NCBI GenBank assembly: GCA_033065855.1
Contig: JAVXUO010002747.1
Location: forward strand, 310,001 to 374,000
Source: Escallonia rubra
Lineage: Eukaryota; Streptophyta; Magnoliopsida; Escalloniales; Escalloniaceae
Length of the DNA: 64,000 nucleotides
Direction: 5' to 3'
Position 1 is the first letter of the stretch. Each line of letters begins with the position of its first letter. The notes beneath the pieces were generated by a model, which saw only the letters and a program-made list of their open reading frames with translations, did no database searches and had not been told where the DNA came from. The position numbers and the translations under genes were made by a program. Shown piece by piece: positions 31,515 to 45,200 of this stretch.

Positions 31515-34500
31515 AAAAACTTATAGCTAGTTTAAGGTCAATGAAGGTTTTTTTTGCTTGTACTGAATCTCCTCCTTAGGGTACAAGCACTGCCGACATC
31601 TAAACTGTGCTTTCTTCTGTTACTAGGCGCGCTAGAGACAAGATCCGAACAACATATTATCAGCAGTTCGGTTCTGTGTCCCCATCTTGTTTTTAAGATA
31701 CTACTCAAGAGAAGCGATTGTGCTAAGAGTGGCTAAAGAGTAAAGAGTCGTGATTCTGGGCTCTCAAGTCCCTCTCTATCTTGATATGGGGATTGCGTGC
31801 TCTAAACAACGGCCCGTGTAAGGCCTACTTTGTGGTCGACAGAACGTTTGCGGCCAACTGCACAATATAAGCAAGAAACACGTGAGTAGATACTGTTTGA
31901 CACGTTCCTGTATTATTTTTTTGAAATGTATGTTTCACCTAATTCATTTCTCACTAATTTTTAAGTTATTGTTCTCGAAACTGGTATCCGCACCACCCTC
32001 TTCGTCAACTGGTATCTGCACCACCCTCTTCATCAACTGGCCAATAGTCGAGTGTGATCATCATTACCTATAGTTCCGGATCCCCTTGTCTCACCCGTGA
32101 ATTTACGCGACTTTTTGGCACTATTGCGGTATGAATTGATTCAGACATTCAATTTTTTAGTGATGAAGAGTTTAAACCGCTAAATAAAGGTTATTGATTT
32201 AAAATTAATTTCGGCTTTCACTTCCAACCAGATTAAGAGGTTGAATAGGAGCCTCAGGTTCCTAAACTAGTTTCTTTTTTTAGGTTAATCAGGAGAACGA
32301 TGATATTAATATGCCAATCAAGTTACAAGAGTAGCCAAACTATTTTCCTAGAACGCTACATCTTCTTAGTTACATAAGTAGGTAAGCTACTTTCCAAGAA
32401 GGCCAGATAAATTTATACTAAAGCAATACAAGTAACATCAAGAAACTTATTTTAATGGATTTAAAAGCACTACAACAATTTTTTATATATATATATATAC
32501 AAATACTAAATTAAATTTATTCTAGACCTCTCTTTAAAGTCAAAAAGTAACTAGTTCATTTGTCTAATGCCAACTCCTTTGCTCAACATCCAAGTCTTTA
32601 GAACCCACTTATGATCACTTTACAGTGAAGGACATAAAATCACGTCCTGAACTAGTTGCAGGCGACGAAGAGTTTAAACCGTTCAGTAAAGGTCACTCAT
32701 TTAAAATTAATTTCAGCTTTTACTTCCAACCAGATTAAGAGGTTGAATAGGAGTTGCTGACTTTGCATTTATGGTCGACATGATACTCCAATTCTAAAAA
32801 GGATACAGTCTATTATGTCATCTCTCACACAAATCGTTTCAAGCCAACCAGTTACCATAATGAGTAGTGCTAATCTAATAGCACCTAATTCAATTTTCTC
32901 GGTTTCAATGTTCTACAATACCTTACATCACATACTGTCACATAATTTCGAAGTCAAACTATGGGGTATAAACTTGAGTAGACGCCATCACCTATTACTC
33001 TTAAAACAGGAGTAAATGGCATAGAGGCAAAAGAAGCTATCTTTCTAAAGAAGCAAAATTAGAAGAAAGACAACGGTGGATTTTTCTTACAGAAACCAAC
33101 TTGCAATGAGGCTCTTTGCAGGGCAACTATATACGGAGAACCTTCTTGTCTGCAATCATAAAAAATACAGGGTTGTGCTATCTGCATTTACAGGTGTGTG
33201 TGGTCAGCCTTGAAAAGAAACAAAACTTGTACATAGATTTCAAATCTACATTACCATAACAGCTGCTCCCAAATATCTCTCTCGAAAACAAAACCTGCCA
33301 ACTCCAAAGTACTAAAATGGGAGGTGGACGCTCCTTTCAATCTCACATAGTTGGTTCCTTGACGATTGGCAATGTCTCACCTTTGCATAAAACCTGTTAC
33401 GCGGATCAAAATCCACAGGTGGTCACAGATGGACAATTCCACTATAGCTTATCCTGTCTGCAGTGTGGTTTGTTCCTTTTCCTATATCTGGAAGATATAA
33501 TGTTGAAGATTAAGAACTCTAAAGATAACAGGCAGAGTAATAATGCTGTCTCTCCTCTCCTTTCTTGGAGCACAAAGTTAAGACAAACAAAACAGGGATC
33601 TCATAGGGGATTCCAAATACTAGAATATTGTAAGCCTCGTAGTACAATCGAACATGATGCATACTTCAACTCCATCGATAATCATCACATGAGTTTAAAG
33701 GACAACAACTATTGTCCTTGATCATTCTCTTAAATACCTAGATTTCTGCAACGGCAGTTTCACAGAACTGTTCTGTTCTATCATGGTCTACAGAGCTATA
33801 CGTAAATTGTGCTTCGCCAGTGCATTCGAGAACATATAACCATTGCATACACTATAATCCATCTGATAAGTTTCACCTAAGGAGTAACTACAAAATGGTA
33901 ATAAATAGCAATATTTTGCCGTGTCCCCATGTCTTCAGTTTTGAAAAATAGACGAATCCGACACTTGGACACTTATCCAACTCGGACAATCGCACCGAGT
34001 CCATGTAACATAGCCTTGGACATCACCACGTAGTTCCACTAGTCATGGAGAGGTTCATCAAGCTTAATGGAGGGGAGGGGAGTAATATAGGATCTTGTAT
34101 ACAACAAGACACGTCGATATTTGGGTGGAAGAAGGCACTGGTGCCATTCAATTCATTTGCACTGCTCTCCAAAGGGGTTAGCGACTTTCTAGTAACAGCT
34201 TTGGAATCCCAACGGATAGGTCTTCCCAGATTATTAATGAGGTGATGATAATCAGATAGATGGACGCAATACAAGCATGTAACTCCGTGAATAATTTTGC
34301 TAAACCAAGGTTTGCACACCCACAAACGCCCTCAAATAGAAAGGCGCACAGAGAATTTTCCAACCCATGCAACAAATTCTACTTTCAAGAGACATCCCGC
34401 TACCACTGTCAAACAAAGTAGGATATTCAACACCTCCGCAATTAAACCATGTCTGGAAGTATAAAAAAAGGGAGAAGCGGCTGTTGCCATTTAGTATAAC

Positions 34501-34803
34501 TCATCCTTTTTAACCTAAGCAACTATATAAGTTAGAAGTGGCTTAGAATGAATGTAGAGATGCGAGGAAAAGACCCAAGAACTTGTAATAAACTTTCAAC
34601 ATCACTAGTTCAACAAAAAGAGAGCAAATCTATGTTTCTTCTAAACATGCAAGCCAGGTCTGCACTACTACGTTTAGCTGTGATATAAGATTCAGCAAAT
34701 ATTATATGAAACTCTTACTTTTTAATCAGAAAATAATTCACAAGAACTAACAACGATTAGAATGTTGACTGAAAGCTTACTTTGTGTTGTACAATATGAA
34801 GCT
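31515..34803. other. Spacer between P450 and myosin-binding genes
   Basis: Holds a 28-bp tandem duplication at about 31979-32036 (ctggtatccgcaccaccctc, then ctggtatctgcaccaccctc). It also holds a pair of direct repeats of about 90 bp (32163-32252 and 32663-32752). The part right of about 34400 is the 3' flank of the minus-strand gene. No coding region is supported. Confidence 0.5.
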
Positions 34804-37646
34804 TTAAGGAACACAAAGGCGTCTTCTTTTACACTCGTCTTTACGTAATTCTTGTAGCTGAGTAGCTATCTCTTGAATATATTGCAATCCTTCATTCCCG
34901 TTTTGGAGCGTCTTAATAGCATTCTCAAGGAAATCACGGTCAGCCTCAAAAGCTTGCAATCTCTCATTCAGGTCAGAAATTTCATTCTCAAGAGCAGCCA
35001 AATCAAATTTATTGTTGTGTATAGAGGATTTTAGCTTATCAGTACCCAAATATGCACCATCTTCGCAAACAACATGATTGTCCTCAATTGAAGTAATGGA
35101 TTCCTTCTGAGCAGAACTTCCATTAGATTCAGACAAATCTTTCTTCACTGACAATCCATACTCAGCCTTCTGATGATTTATATGAGCAGTCCGCCTGTCG
35201 TCAGAATGCTCTTCCTTGTGTTCTATGCCACTTGTTATCTTTTCAAGGTGGAAGCCATTAGGCATGTCACTCGATGCCAGGTTACTAGAAAATGTATGAA
35301 GCTTTCTCTCTAAGTTCTTCAGATATTCTGAGATGTACAGCTTTTCATTCTCAAAATGTAAAAGTGAATTCTTGGCATCCATGGGGTTGCCACTGTCTTC
35401 ATATTTTCTGGTCGATTCACAAGAGACAGTGGCACTGCTTTCAAGTGCAATATTGTCATCCTTCAGGTTGCTGTTTTCTTCATGCAGATTCTCTGCGGCT
35501 GATTCATCTGTGAAGTTATTCCTCTGAAGTTCTAATTCGGCTTCCAGATCTTGCACCTCTTTCTCTTTTTCTGCTAGGAGATCGTTAGCCTTCTGCAGTG
35601 CATCCATATCATACTCTGCCTGCTCCTCCATCATTCTCAAGTACTGCAAGGCCTCCATATGAAGTGCTGCCTTCTCCTCTTGCAACCTAGTAATCATGGC
35701 CATCGCCTGATTGGCAGCAACAGCCGAAGCACTTCTTTCCTCCTCTAGTTCTCTATACAAAGTGCTCATGCATCTCCGGTCATACTCAACTTGTCGTTTC
35801 AGCCTATCAACAGCACTTTCACCCTCAATTTCGCTGACACTACTTCCACCAGGAGACTCATAACCAAGATCATTTCTCTCCAGCGAGGCTGACCTTTGAA
35901 ACACCCGGACCTCATCAGAGCTAGAAGCATCACTTCTATGTACTCTATCATGATAATCATGAGCTCTTGGACTTGCATGTGATGATGAACCCATCTCATG
36001 GGTGGATAATATTGGTGACAAAAACTTCAGATCTTCAACAACTTTTGCAGAATCACCGACAGAAAGTCGCTCTGCAAGCATACCTGAGAACTGTCGACCT
36101 TCATTACTTGACACCAACTTAGATGCACCAGTTTGATCAGTGTCATTTGCAACATCAATTGAAACCCTTGTCCCAGTTGTCGTACTCGATGACTCAGAGA
36201 ACTGTACTGGCTTGGTGATTGATGTGTTCCCGTCATCATTTGCTCCAATAAATTCTACCGCTGATACTATCACAAGAGAAAAGATACGTAAAATGAAACA
36301 AGATCTATGAAAACAAGTAGACATGTTTACGCACCTGCCACGCATGTGGGATTAGGGCGGGGGGGGGGGAGGAAGGGAGGGAGGGGGAGGGATTGAGAGA
36401 GAGAGAGAGAGAGAGAACACTTACACTTCTGTGGTGATACTCCAATAGGAAATCCCATGAAATTAGATTGTGGAGGAATTTCATTGAGTGGCATAAGCTC
36501 AGATAGTACATAAAGGTTATGACTGGAGGGGGATTCATGATTAGACTTCTCTGCTGATACACCAAAGGGAACTTCTGCAACATTAGATGATTGGTGGACA
36601 TCATCTAATGAGATAAGTTCTGGCAGGGCATAAGGGCTAGGCTTCGCATTCGGTTGTTCCCAGTTATGTTCTCCAAAAGGATCAGATGCCAAAGATGTGA
36701 CATCAAGTTGCACGGATTGATCCAGAAGTGAAGGCCCAGAATCAGAAGCTTGATGGGTTTGCTTCACTAGACTCTCATTGTCGCTCCCGGCCTTAGCCAT
36801 ATCTACTGAGCCACATCGTCCAATAAATTCCGCCTTGGGATCAATTTTCTCACGAGCCACACTAGTTCCATCATCGTCGTCAGAGAATGGCACCTCGGAC
36901 TCCGAATCAGAAGTGATCTTCAGCTCAGTATATCCAACGTGAGACAGTGTGTCAAGACTAGTATTACCAGCACGACGAGGAGTTATTGGCCCTGAAAATT
37001 TATCCCTCATCTTTTTAAAGCTATCCCGTCGGCTTAAACGGCTACGGCCCGGCACACGAGGCAGTGGAGGTTTGACGTTTGCTTTAGAAGCCCCTAACCC
37101 AACCGAGGTTAGTTGGAGTAATCTTTGAGCAGTTGATTTAGCTATCCAGGGCTTATTGCAACATGAACATGTCTTTTTGCTTAAAAAACCAGGAATAAAA
37201 TTCTTATTTAGAAAACGCCTAGGATAACCTAACTGCTCAAAATCCATCCCTAGCTTACCAACCAATGGCTTGTATGATTCTGAGCCAGATTTGTTCTGCA
37301 TGGCTACAGACATGAAACATTCTTCACACATGCTACGGACGTCAACAAGCTTATTGTGGATGTGGCAAGATATCAAGGCCGATATCTCTGCTCTGTGATT
37401 GCTGCAAATTACACTCCAATAACTTCCAGGTTCTTCATTTCCAGAGTAATGATCGAGTCTCGAACATAATAGGCATGGTGTCGGCAATTCACAATAATGT
37501 GCAAATCTAGTCAGCAAATATGACAATGCCGCATAGATAAACATCATGAACATCAAAAGCCATTCACAAGCTGCCGAAGACAGTAGACTCATGAACCCTC
37601 TTGGATATCTCTGTACATTGACAAATGAAGTCCCTTTGGCAGCCAT
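34804..37646 (-). CDS. Myosin-binding protein (GTD-binding, DUF593 family)
   Basis: Two coding exons: 36425-37646 (donor aagt|gtaagt) and 34804-36266 (acceptor gatag|ta). Joined in phase they give 894 residues. The N-terminus has a membrane segment (EWLLMFMMFIYAALSYLLT) and a Cys-rich stretch (CELPTPCLLCSRLDH, later KTCSCCNKPW). A long acidic, low-complexity middle follows. The GTD-binding domain (about residues 559-653) is a coiled coil containing RCMSTLYRELEEERSAS and EKAALHMEALQYLRMMEEQA. A second coiled coil lies near the C-terminus. This is the architecture of Arabidopsis MYOB proteins (Floury1-related), endomembrane receptors for the globular tail of class XI myosins. A 5' UTR exon probably ends at 38295 (gtccag|gtac), giving a 5' UTR intron of about 0.6 kb. 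Confidence 0.92.
36357..36418. repeat. G-run and GA microsatellite in the intron
   Basis: A G-rich run (36357-36391) is followed by gattgagaga and a GA repeat, all inside the single coding intron, close to the donor. On the transcribed strand it is a CT/C-rich tract. Confidence 0.9.
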
Positions 37647-37869
37647 TACCACAAAACTAACTCACATAAATCACATGAGTTCCCAGAAAAATTCGTCAAC
37701 TTCTCTTCTATTTTTCGTTCTTTTTTTCTCTCAAGAACTCATAAACACAGAAATCGACAGTCAGAAAACCCCACGCACCGGATTCAACACTGTAAGTATT
37801 CAAAAGAAAACAAGACAACGTTACAAACAAGTATCAAGCACAAGACCCAACCTTAACCCACCCATCCAG

Positions 37870-37893
37870 CGCCCCCCCCCCCCCCCCCCCCCC
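37870..37893. repeat. Poly-C run
   Basis: More than 20 C residues with one T near the right end, in the presumed 5' UTR intron of the myosin-binding gene. Confidence 0.9.
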
Positions 37894-38345
37894 TCCCCCT
37901 CTTTATGGGTATTTTTTTACTTTCGAGGGTAAAAGGACAGAAGGGAGACCAATAATTATCCATTTTTGAAGAAGATCGCAATCAAATTCAACCGGGCCAA
38001 TGCTGCATTTCCACAAATAACGACAATTGATATAGTTTTAGAAATAGTGGAAGAAAATAAAAAACCAAACCCTTAATCTACTTAATTCAAGAATGCCCAT
38101 TTACTCAAGAAACAGCTGCAATGGCAGTCAATAGCAATTGGATACAATGTGCATTGCAGCTATAGATTAAATTAGAAATACCCACGGAGAAAAAGTGAAT
38201 TAAATTTGCAAAACTATACAAATTTGACACAACACATTGTGATACCATTCATAGCCATGTGCATACCGAGATGGGTACGTAGAAAAATCTGTACCTGGAC
38301 GTTCAGCTTGAAGAAGGAGAAAAGGAGGAGCAAATGGAGATCAAA

Positions 38346-41300
38346 AAGCTCATCAACCCTCATTATTGGGGAAAATTAAATGTCCCCAAGTTATTAACCA
38401 ACATCCGAAAATTACAAAGAGGTCCTCCTCCCCACGAAATGACTGACCGTTGAAACCACCAGAATCTCCAGATTCTAGTGTTTGCCCATCAAAAGTAAAA
38501 CAAAAGGAAAGTGAAACCTTAAAAAAGACGCTTTCGCGGGGTTTCCGCATGTAATTTCCGACACGGGTGTCTGTCATGTGTGCACACCTTTTGGATATTG
38601 ACCCACCGTTTCTAATCATTAGTAAATATTCTCTTGTCATTTAACATAAAGCAGTACTGATAATGTCATTGGGTGGTGGGTGTTAGCATCTGTATTATCT
38701 CAATGCCAATTTTGAAAACCAGTAAATAACTTCATTTGGTGTAACATATCAGGTGAATGACATGAGACCCAACGCTAATCCCTGTCTATGAAATTTATGA
38801 AGAAGAGAAGAGAAAGAAAATAAAATCAATGAAGTTTTCGTCTTTCCATTTTGATAGTTTGTCAGTTTTTAGAAAGGACGGAAATAAGAGAAAAGGAAGG
38901 AAAAATTGGCATATCTTCGTATCTTCTTTTCACAATTGAGTAGAAATGGAAAGGAAAGCAAGGTTAATAAAACGTTTAAAATATCAACATTAACCTTTCA
39001 TTTTAAACGAAACTAACGTCGCGTTTGAAAAAAAAAAGGGGGGGAGGGGGCATTCTGGTAATAGTAGCTCAAAATTCCCTCTCCAACGGACAAAAAAACT
39101 CATTAGCGGAACCAAAGAAAAAATGACCTTCGATCACTTACGCCCCAAACTCACTAACGGAACCAAAGAAACTATAATCCTTTCTTTCATTTTCTCTTCA
39201 TTTCTCTTCTCTCTCTTTCTCTTGCTAAGATGTTAATTGTTGTCATTAACAGCCCATAAAGATAATTGGCCCAAAATTAGAGAAGAAGATAAAAGAAAAT
39301 AAAGCATTCATTACGACCCTATGGCCATGTTTGTTGATTTTAATTTTTCTACATATCTCAAACTATTTCTTCTTTTCTTATTTCGTGCTTTCTTTTTTTT
39401 ATGCATGCGTGCATAACTTGTACCACCACAACTAGTTGTTAATTAACCGGTCCTCTCAATTTACAAGTCACAAAATAGTTTTCAGACTTCCCAAAATCGG
39501 CCTCCAATTATGACATTGTTGCAAATCAACCCTTCCTTTGAAACCATCACAATCTCATTGATTTATGTCACCTCTAGCAAAGTTATATTAGTAACGAGAA
39601 AAAGACGTTGAGATGTTAAAACTTTAGTTATATGGTGACGCATTATCGCCCACGGCGGCCATTGTCGTTCTTCTATAGTTTGCCACCCACTTTAGCTTTG
39701 CCTTGGGCTATATTATTTCGATACATGGTGATAGATCTAATCCTCCCTTTGTTGCTAATCAAGTTTTGAGGTTTAGGTTCTTATAGTTTGTACTTTTTTT
39801 ATCGTGAAATCTAAAGGCTTCACTCTAGAATTTTGAGCTTATTTCGTGTGATCTTCTCATAGGCTTTGAGCTGATTTTCTTTACAAAGGCCTTCAAATAG
39901 GGAACCGGCTTGGGCTTGCCATCGTTGTCAGGCGCACATCCTGTGTTCTTTGACACCAGATCTTTGGTCCTTGTTCCTGATTTGGATCTTGGTTATTCTT
40001 AGTTTAGTTGACTCCTAATTTAGGTGTTTCGTATTGAGTTTGTACCATGTACAGTCAACTAATTTACACTTTTAATATTTTTGACTTGAAATTGCATTTG
40101 CAAAACGTATATGGGTGTCAACTATATAGAACGTCTGAACTTTTGAAGTGGTACAATTTTATGCAGTCCGCAACGAATTGGAGCCACCAATTGCAACCCG
40201 TTTGAGCCTTCCAATGGCAAGTCTCACTCGGGCCCATATATTTGATTTGAAAGTGACTACAAGGGAAAAAGCCCTTTAAGACTGTCATTGGCCAAATCTT
40301 GGAGTGACTAGGCCAATGTGGCACGCGCTTACCTTGACAAAACTACTTAAAGCCGGAGATTTATCAAGACAAAAGCGTTTTGTAACATGTTCGATAAAGT
40401 AATTAAGTTCTTAAAACTGAATATCTTCAATAATTTTTAATTAAATGCATTTAATAACGCTTAATTTTGTAACACTTAAAAAATTAATTCATGCAAAAAA
40501 TAAACGAAAATTTTCAGTCATGGTGGACTACTTAATACTTATCATTTAATTCTAGTGAGATAGGTGGTCAAACTTTATTAAACAAAATTTTACGTAAAAG
40601 AAGAATTGCCACAATGATGCTACCACACTCAATTTGTTGGCAACACGACCCCCATCGCTCTAAAGCAACCACCACAACCATTATGTTTCTTTCTACACCA
40701 CCACCACAACAATCACGGCCTATTTGCCCCACACTACCACCACCATACCACCATGGCCACCACCACGAGGATGCAACGACCTCCACCAAACCTTTGTTGC
40801 CACCACAACCACCTCCTGCAATGTATGCTCAAACCATCTTCATCTCCCTCTCTATATCCACCATGTTACAATCGCAACTTGTCACAACAACCAAAATTTC
40901 TACAATCAGGTCTTGACGCCTTTACAACCACCATCATTATTTGACAACAACATGTCCACCGCTCTAATAAAAGTCACCATCATAGCCACAATGTTCCTTT
41001 ATCCACCACCACCATAATAACCATAGTTGCCGCCGCACTACCACCATCAACACAATCACCACCACGAGGACGTCATTAATTCCACATAATCATTGTCGTA
41101 AACCCCTACCACCTCCTGCAAGTATGCTCAAGCTATCTCCATATCCATCGCGTTATAGTCGCCACCATGACCTCCACTTGACACCACCGCCACAATATTC
41201 AACATCACATCTTCAGGCATCATTATCACCACCATCGTTAGTACATTTCCGCCACTGTCGCCACCACCAATACAACCAGCACCTTGTTGGTATTAATAAA

Positions 41301-42279
41301 ATTATCATATACGTACATACAATTCTGATCAAAAGGATAAATTTGTAAAAATAGAATAATTTTAGATATTTACTTTTGGTTTATCAAATAAGTTAATTTA
41401 TTTTTCAGTGGTGAAAATTCAGTTGCTTAAAATTTTCAGCTTTATAGATTTAGCTATTTTAAGTTTTCAGTATTTAAATTTAGTTATATTAAGCCGCTTA
41501 GTGTTGCTAAAGTTGTTACCTCAAGCATTCAAGACATCGAGGAAAGTATAAGGGTTGTCGAGAGGTAGAATAGTCCTTCCATCATTGTTGTGATTGTAAA
41601 GGCGCCTTGAAAATTTAAGCTACCATCAATGCATAGAATATATCATATCTTCCATGCAAGTCTTTCGAAGACTTATCGAGCATATGTTGAAGATTATGCC
41701 AAGTCAAGTGTGAACAAACTAAAAATGGACATTAGCTTCACGATGTTGTATGATGCCATTAAATCATGTGCAAAGCGCATCTTCATATGAGATGGGATAT
41801 AGTGCTTAAGCAATAAACTTTAGAGGCTTCATGCAATATACGAGTACTGGGTTGATTCTTTTCACTTGCATATTTGGTTATAACTGTTAAACGCACCCAT
41901 TTGATTATTATTTCCACAAGAGATATGACCCACTTTAATAATTCTTTTAACATTTGACTCTTCTACACATACCTCTAAGTTTCTGCTATTGATTCCATTT
42001 ATCTTAGTCTCCAAATGTAATTTGATTTCACTCGTCCCTTTTGCCCCAGGATCCACAAATGCTTGAGTTTTCTCTTACCGAGATTGATAGCATTGATGCA
42101 CATTACGAGGACTTGAATTTAATTATAGAAAGAAGCATTTATCGTTTTCATCAATCTAAACAATAGGTTTCTCTTAACCAGAATCTAGATCAACTTGAAT
42201 CATATACAAGATATCTAGCATAAAAATGATAAGCACTAAGATGCAATTCAATCGCTGTGTTCTTTAGGCGAAACCCATA
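38346..42279. other. Intergenic spacer with CCA-rich low-complexity block
   Basis: 40650-41290 is a degenerate CCACCA/ACCACC trinucleotide-like tract, which gives long but meaningless Pro/His/Thr-rich frames. The rest is AT-rich without a recognisable gene. The part next to 42280 is the left flank of the LTR element. Confidence 0.5.
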
Positions 42280-45200
42280 TGTTAGCCCTATGGTTAGATA
42301 ACCTAGGCTTATATTTTGTTTGATGATAACTATACGTTGATTTTGTTCTAATGTATGATTTGAGTGTATTCTTAGTAGGTATATATATGCACACTCATGA
42401 AGATCATTTGAGAAGTTTGATAGATGGATTAAAGGTAAAGAAGCTTAGTGGACATGCTATGGAAGCTTCATCAAGTCCAATGTTAAAGAGCAAGAAATAA
42501 TGCATAGGCTAAGTTACTATTGATTATGATTGATCTTTACTATTATGTAACTAGTCTTGGTTTGATGCTTGGATTGATGACTATGACCTAAAAAACCTTA
42601 GGACACCTTGTGCATTGCATGTGAGTTCATAACCATTCACACAAGCGTGGTTCTTAAAAATGAGTGAACTTTGGAGCTTACTCAGATTTTCTCCAAAAAA
42701 CAAATGGTGCTAAACTTTTTATTTTTTGATAAAACCTTTCATTAGATTTTCAACACAAAAATCGGCACCTCAGTCCGATTTTTCTAAAGAAAGTTATGTC
42801 CAAAATAGAAAAGGGGGTTCTATGAGGCAGCCGATAGGCAGTAGGGTAATACAGTCGACTACATTGGTCAAAAATCAGTTCAACGGCTATTTTCAAGGAC
42901 AAGACTACAATGAGTAGTATAGAGGGAACCCAGTCGACTGCATTGGGAATACAGTCGACTGTAATGACAGTTTTGCTTATATAATGCCTATAACAGCTAT
43001 ATTCCACATCTTCTCTATATAAATTATTTGGGGCTTTATCATACATGATGGAAACCACATTCGAAGCCTCCATTCATCATTAGAGAAACATCAAGGTTCA
43101 TAAATTGAAATTTTCTCTCTTCATCTTCATGATTTTACATCATTAAAGAGAGCATCTTTGTGAGCAATTCTTTGATTGAGAGTGAGCATACTTCAAGTCA
43201 TCAATTCTCTCATCTCTATATTGTGCTAGAACTTCATTTGTACTCATTTCCTTTCAAGAGGATTTCTTTGTACACAATTGATATTTGTAAAAAGATTATG
43301 ATCAAGACTTGGTTGGGTTTGTCAAGTCTTGGATGAGTTTTGTGGATTCAAGGCTTGTCCTTAGTGTGGGGATATCACCAAGTGTTGTAAGGGTTTTGAT
43401 CTTGACCCGGAAGAAGATTGTTGCTAGTGAATTCTAGTGCTCTTGCAAGGGACTTCCTTGAAGAAGTAGATGTAGGCTTAAGGGTAGTTCAAGCCGAACC
43501 ATTTAAATCTCTTTATCAAGTATTTCTAACTCAGTCTCTTTACTTATTACTCTTTAATTGTTTGAGATTGCTTAGTTATCATCTTCATTGAAGTATTACT
43601 TGGTTTGATTGAGATTTATGATTGTGCTTAGTTTAAATACCTCATTAATTTTCAAAGACCCTATTCACCCCCCTCTAGGGTTGTTTTATTGGTTTCACCA
43701 TCCCTAACCAACTCAATGGAATCACGAAGAAAATCATTTCATTCACCATTTTGATAGAGTAGCACACGCTGTGGTTTGGTAACTTATCATGGTATCAGAG
43801 CTCTAATTTGGTAAGCTATTGGATTCGATTTTTCCCACTTTCATATTTGGTCCAATTTATTATAGTGTAATTTGCACTCTGTTAATTTGTGCACTTAATG
43901 TTGGTGCACCTAGATCTGTCTTTTTACGCGTAATCGGGGGGTTGCACCTATCTAAAACTTTCATATAAATTATTGAGAAAATCAAACCTATAAATCCCAT
44001 GATGTAACAATCAATATAATTCAAAATGCAAAAACCTGTAAAACCTTTTAAAAACTCAAATCAAGGTTTGATGCAAAATTGTTGCAGTTAGAAAGTAGGG
44101 CGATGGGTCAATAGTGGTAAGAAAGACCCATGACGGCAGGGTAGTGGCGGTAAAAAAGACAACATCGGCGGTGGTGACAATCGTCGATGACGACCGGTGG
44201 TGGCCAAAGAAGACGATAGCGATGGCATCATCGAGGGTGGTGGTTAAAGAACTAACTTATAAGTAGGTATGGTTTTAGTGGAAGGAGGGATGAGCCTCAA
44301 AGCTTGTTAAGAAAATGGCCTTCAAGAATGATCACTCATGAGCTCAATTCCTTGGTAATTCATCAAGAGGGTAAAACTTGGCTCTATTCAACATTGTGTT
44401 ATACACTAAACTTATATGTCATGAAGCATGCATAATTGGTCATACTTATTTCTCATGATATAAATAGCTTGCTTGTTGAGAATTAATGTGAAGCTTGCCG
44501 ATGAATGGTCATCTTGCACTTATATTGAAAATATTGATTGTTGATGACCATTATTCGCTTTGTGAAAATTCCATGTTGAAATTATGTCATCTTAATGCTT
44601 CACAATGCCATTCATACACACACCCCTTTTGGTAATGCCAAAAAAGGAATATGACTCGGTTAGACATTCAGTTATGTTTGTTGGATATTGTTGGCATGCT
44701 TTGATTGAGGGGGAGCATACATTAGGATGGAATATGCATAAGATAACTTGATAGGGGGAGCTTACATGCTTGAATCACATTCTATCTTGTTACTCTTGGG
44801 AAATGCATGTAGTTGATGAGATTATTGTGCTGCTTTGAATATCTTTCTTTGGATCATGAAGGAACTCTTGATGCCATCAGTATGAGTTCATGAGCTATAA
44901 GCACCTCACGCCATTATCTTGCTTATAACTATCTCTTCACACATGCATACCCTTGTCTCTTTGTTGATGACAAAGGGGGAGAAATAATCTTGATTCTATA
45001 TGCTATGTGATTGTGTGTTTTGAGAGAACATTGGAGGAAGAGCATATCTTGTTTTAGCTAGGGAAGCTAGCTACAAGCTTAATTTCTATATGAGATAAAT
45101 TGACCTATCTTGAGTATACAAGCAATGATTGAATGTTCTATGTGAGATTGTTGTGCTTAATTGACTATCATATGATACATCTTACCCTATATAGAATCAA

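Noticed and set aside
40568-41348. Overlapping His/Pro/Thr-rich frames
   Set aside because: A degenerate CCACCA tract; frames are open in several phases and have no protein-like composition.
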